Under the pieces are notes generated by a model that was given only the letters and a program-made list of their open reading frames with translations, did not search any database and was not told where the DNA came from. Position numbers and translations under genes: made by a program. Source: Hyphomonas beringensis (GTDB lineage: Bacteria; Pseudomonadota; Alphaproteobacteria; Caulobacterales; Hyphomonadaceae). Taken from it: 64,000 nt of DNA. Location of the stretch: positions 1 through 64,000 of the forward strand of contig NZ_AWFF01000033.1 in assembly GCF_000682755.1 (NCBI RefSeq), in the 5' to 3' direction. Shown here one piece after another: positions 62,427-64,000 of this stretch. Position 1 is the stretch's first letter. The number at the start of each line of letters is the position of its first letter.

Positions 62427-63464
62427 ATGGCACCAATTGCCGCTTGGTGCGTTACAGGTGCGAGCGCATTGGTTAAAAGTGCGGGTAATTTTCGGCCATT
62501 TGATACGAGGACTGATCCAATTTATTCTGAACTTTTCAAATTCCTGCTTCTTCCCGCAATCGCAGTGTTTGCTGAGTTAACCACTCCGGGTGGGCAAACA
62601 CGGCAAGTCTCTGAAGTTAGTGAGGCGGGATTTGAAATCAGGGTTAATGGAACACTTTCTGCTTTGCCTCTTATCTCTGCCTCCGGGATGCCGGGCGAGC
62701 CGGTTGAGATTGAAGTGCCGCAAGGCGCCTCAATCAGCGTAAGCGCAGGTGAGGTCTCGGAAGAGGGGGGTAAGATCCTCTGGAGGGCACCAGATAGCCC
62801 GGGGCTTGAAGACATGACCATTACTCATAATGGTCAACAGGTGCATCTGAACTTGTTCGTGCTCACACCATTTCGAAACGGCGTCGAAGATGCCCTGAAC
62901 GGCTATCGTATCGGCAAATATGCTCAGCCGCTGAGGAATATGAGCAGCTATGCCGTACCGCGCGGCTTTATAGATCTGACCGCTATGTCAGAGGATTTGC
63001 GGGTCTCCCCGAATTTTAAGCTCGGACAGTTTCGCTGCAAGCAGCAGCCCGGTCATGAACCGACTTATTTGTTGCTGCGGCCTGAGATGTTGGTGAAGTT
63101 GGAGATCATTCTTGAGGCTGCAAATGAACGGGGCTGGGAAGCCGACACCTTCTTCGTGATGAGCGGATATCGCACGCCATTCTACAATGCGGCTATCGGC
63201 AACACGACAACGTCTTCACGGCACCTCTATGGAGATGCGGCTGACATTTACATCGACCAGGACCGTGACGGTCAGATGGATGATCTTGACGGCAATGGCC
63301 GCATCGAGAAGGCGGACGCTTACGCGCTCGTCGCCCTGATTGATGATCTGGCAGCGAAGAAAGATCCACGCTGGGTGCCAGGCGGTGGCTCTGCTTATGG
63401 TGCCAATGCAGCGCACGGGCCGTTCGTGCATGTCGACACGCGCGGATACAAGGCGCGCTGGTAG
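62427..63464 (+). CDS. M15-type peptidase (YcbK/DUF882-like) with N-terminal hydrophobic segment
   Basis: A 345-residue protein with a hydrophobic segment at about residues 37-50 (FLLLPAIAVFAE) that may act as anchor. A beta-rich middle precedes a C-terminal M15/D-Ala-D-Ala carboxypeptidase-like domain. Metal ligands fit H266-x6-D273 in SRHLYGDAADIYI and the later histidine in GPFVHVD, with FVMSGYRTPFYN upstream. YcbK-type proteins cleave or trim peptidoglycan peptides. The N-terminus before the hydrophobic segment is uncertain. It is divergent from the L,D-transpeptidase gene. Confidence 0.85.
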   Translation: MAPIAAWCVTGASALVKSAGNFRPFDTRTDPIYSELFKFLLLPAIAVFAELTTPGGQTRQVSEVSEAGFEIRVNGTLSALPLISASGMPGEPVEIEVPQGASISVSAGEVSEEGGKILWRAPDSPGLEDMTITHNGQQVHLNLFVLTPFRNGVEDALNGYRIGKYAQPLRNMSSYAVPRGFIDLTAMSEDLRVSPNFKLGQFRCKQQPGHEPTYLLLRPEMLVKLEIILEAANERGWEADTFFVMSGYRTPFYNAAIGNTTTSSRHLYGDAADIYIDQDRDGQMDDLDGNGRIEKADAYALVALIDDLAAKKDPRWVPGGGSAYGANAAHGPFVHVDTRGYKARW

Positions 63465-63501
63465 GGCGACGGCCCCAGCCACACGCATTCTCCCTCTTGC
63501 C

Positions 63502-63522
63502 GTGACGTTAAATAGACGTCAC
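63502..63522. promoter_or_regulatory. Inverted repeat just upstream of the LysR gene
   Basis: GTGACGT-taaatag-ACGTCAC is a perfect 7-bp inverted repeat ending 12 bp before the ATG. It may be an autoregulatory site or another factor's operator. Confidence 0.4.
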
Positions 63523-63533
63523 AAACTGACCTC

Positions 63534-64000
63534 ATGGATTGGGGCAAATTGAAGTCTTTTCACGCGGCCGCCGAAGCCGGAAGCCTGACCTCTGCAGGGG
63601 AGCGTCTGGGCATTTCGCAATCGGCCGTTTCTCGTCAGATCGCAGCCCTGGAAGAGGCGCTTGGTGTGTCTCTGTTCCAGCGTCATGCTCGCGGCCTTGT
63701 CCTGACTGATAGCGGCCATACGCTGTTTCGCTCCACCATGGAGATGGCGAGCGCGGCGCAATCGGCGAATACGCTGCTGAAAGACCAGCAGGAAACCCCA
63801 CAGGGGGAGCTCATCGTCTCCGCCCCAATGGCTTTTGGCTCTACTTGGCTGGTTCCGCGCCTTGGCACGTTTGCCCGGAAGCATCCGGACCTCAATCTGG
63901 ATCTGCGTCTGGATGATAGTCGGGAATATGACCTGCTGAAGCTGGAGGCAGAGTGCGCCATTCGATTGTGGGCCGCGGACAAGGCAGACCTGATCCAGCG
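63534..64000 (+). CDS. LysR family transcriptional regulator, truncated by the window end
   Basis: The first 155 codons of a LysR regulator. The winged helix-turn-helix is clear (LKSFHAAAEAGSLTSAGERLGISQSAVSRQIAALEEALG, residues 5-43), followed by the dimer helix and the start of the substrate-binding domain (ELIVSAPMAFGSTWLVPRLGTFARKHPDL). The gene runs off the right end. Its target cannot be inferred here. Confidence 0.93.
   Translation, partial: MDWGKLKSFHAAAEAGSLTSAGERLGISQSAVSRQIAALEEALGVSLFQRHARGLVLTDSGHTLFRSTMEMASAAQSANTLLKDQQETPQGELIVSAPMAFGSTWLVPRLGTFARKHPDLNLDLRLDDSREYDLLKLEAECAIRLWAADKADLIQ

Overview
The window is a chromosomal segment of a GC-rich alphaproteobacterium, most likely of the Hyphomonadaceae/Maricaulales group (stalked or budding relatives of Caulobacter). 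The reasons are a complete CckA cell-cycle kinase, the flagellar regulator FlbT, a single-cysteine alphaproteobacterial DksA, a CtrA-type TTAA-N7-TTAA box, and the glnD-murJ-trpS-(...)-nfu-(...)-tsaB-rimI-fur order. There is no sign of phage, insertion sequence, plasmid, CRISPR array, rRNA or tRNA. Genes are densely packed on both strands.

Region by region. 0.1-1.9 kb: methionine gamma-lyase and a divergent Lrp/AsnC regulator. 1.9-14.5 kb: housekeeping block on the + strand (glnD, murJ, trpS, PCuAC copper chaperone, DUF2333-like membrane protein, Nfu, RutE-like nitroreductase, tsaB, rimI, exported dienelactone-hydrolase-like protein, fur, a secreted unknown, DUF1489). 14.5-17.5 kb: kynureninase coupled to a TauE/SafE permease, with a divergent lipoprotein esterase. 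17.5-21.3 kb: a tightly packed minus-strand trio of DUF3604 lipoprotein, parvulin-type PPIase and HupE/UreJ-like membrane protein. 21.3-31.3 kb: universal stress protein pair, leucine-type dehydrogenase, TrkH, a long acidic disordered protein, a TlpA-like lipoprotein, BenE and thiolase. 31.4-35.4 kb: a two-gene operon of a collagen-like lipoprotein and a TpsB/FhaC-type outer-membrane transporter, then GmhB and a small membrane protein. 35.4-42.1 kb: Tet-type MFS, GNAT, LemA/DUF2207 pair, crotonase, DUF4336, alpha/beta hydrolase. 42.2-47.0 kb: CoxE-like VWA protein and MoxR AAA ATPase, separated by an opposite-strand trio (secreted unknown, MscS, DUF2270). 47.4-52.3 kb: flbT, a coupled small gene, marC, a two-TM unknown, dksA and a divergent FliM-like gene. 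52.3-60.4 kb: TerC, YceI, DUF885, cckA, alpha/beta hydrolase, a LexA-fold S24 regulator and a small ORF ending in a perfect inverted repeat. 60.4-64.0 kb: divergent cell-wall pair (L,D-transpeptidase and M15-type peptidase) and the start of a LysR regulator.

The two best candidates for an undescribed system are (1) the collagen-like lipoprotein plus TpsB-like transporter at 31.4-34.3 kb, which looks like two-partner secretion without a recognisable TpsA, and (2) the DUF3604-PPIase-HupE operon at 17.5-21.3 kb, which pairs a surface or periplasmic PHP-like metallo-hydrolase with its own foldase and a possible metal permease. Both proposals rest on gene layout and motifs only. All family assignments were made by reading the sequence, without database searches.
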